From contig NZ_JABJXS010000004.1 in NCBI RefSeq assembly GCF_013155275.1, positions 248,001 to 312,000 on the forward strand: a DNA stretch of 64,000 bases. Reading direction: 5' to 3'. Source of the DNA: Brenneria sp. hezel4-2-4. GTDB lineage: Bacteria; Pseudomonadota; Gammaproteobacteria; Enterobacterales; Enterobacteriaceae. Positions 63,971 to 64,000 of this stretch are shown one piece after another. Under the pieces are notes generated by a model. It was not told the origin of the DNA and made no database searches. It worked only from the letters and a program-made list of their open reading frames with translations. A program made the position numbers and the translations under genes. The stretch's first letter is position 1. Every line of letters begins with the position of its first letter.

Positions 63971-64000
63971 ATGACTCACGATAATAAATTACAGGTGGAA
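63971..64000 (+). CDS. pyrI: Aspartate carbamoyltransferase regulatory subunit (5' end only)
   Basis: The ten codons visible before the right edge, MTHDNKLQVE, are identical to the start of E. coli PyrI, the CTP/ATP-binding zinc subunit. Position after pyrB confirms it. Confidence 0.93.
   Translation, partial: MTHDNKLQVE

Overview
The window is chromosomal DNA from a plant-associated enterobacterium. Most housekeeping proteins read like their Escherichia coli orthologues and keep E. coli-type gene order (serB-radA-nadR; fau-6S RNA-zapA; ygfB-pepP-ubiH-ubiI; yjgM-rraB-argI-yjgK-pyrL-pyrB-pyrI). The catechol siderophore locus with a ferrichrome/chrysobactin-type receptor, and the large two-partner adhesin/toxin locus, point to the Pectobacteriaceae (Dickeya, Brenneria, Pectobacterium or relatives). 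The genus is inference.

Layout. (1) 1-18147: an iron-regulated catecholate siderophore island. It holds the start of entE, entC, the importer genes fepB, fepD, fepG and fepC, the exporter entS, a 2390-residue two-module NRPS, an MbtH partner, the esterase fes and a TonB-dependent receptor, with three Fur-type operators. The NRPS has modules C-A-T and C-A-T-TE. By eye the second module carries the EntF serine code and the first a code with acidic residues suited to a basic amino acid. The expected product is therefore a 2,3-dihydroxybenzoyl-(basic amino acid)-serine ester, not enterobactin. (2) 18221-32870: core genes (smp, serB, radA, nadR, fau, 6S RNA, zapA, ygfB, pepP, ubiH, ubiI, yqhA, curA, a yagU-like gene). 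An AT-richer insertion between radA and nadR carries an EamA exporter and the 3' end of a fatty-acid desaturase gene. (3) 33095-47197: two ABC importers of the peptide/nickel class. One is a four-gene operon with a fused double ATPase; the other is nikABCDE-like with a possible Fur site. Each lies beside a methyl-accepting chemotaxis gene. (4) 47363-48430: a secreted alpha/beta hydrolase. (5) 48734-59639: a contact-dependent growth inhibition (CDI) locus, cdiB-cdiA-cdiI, followed by a displaced toxin/immunity pair behind an exact 336-bp copy of the pre-toxin coding region, then a broken third toxin start. (6) 59861-64000: yjgM, rraB, argI with ARG boxes, yjgK, and the pyrBI operon with its leader peptide and attenuator.

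How it works together. EntC and EntE (with genes beyond the left edge) make and activate 2,3-dihydroxybenzoate; the NRPS with its MbtH partner builds the siderophore; EntS exports it; the receptor, FepB, FepD, FepG and FepC bring the ferric complex in; Fes cleaves it. The CDI locus exports a toxin-tipped adhesin through CdiB. Both of its toxin modules are glycine/alanine-rich and hydrophobic and are paired with tiny two-helix membrane immunity proteins, which suggests toxins acting on the inner membrane. The duplication shows how toxin modules have been swapped at the VENN codons. The most noteworthy items are the two-module siderophore synthetase, the CDI toxin array, the radA-nadR insertion next to a NadR operator, and a Fur-like site before the nik-like operon.
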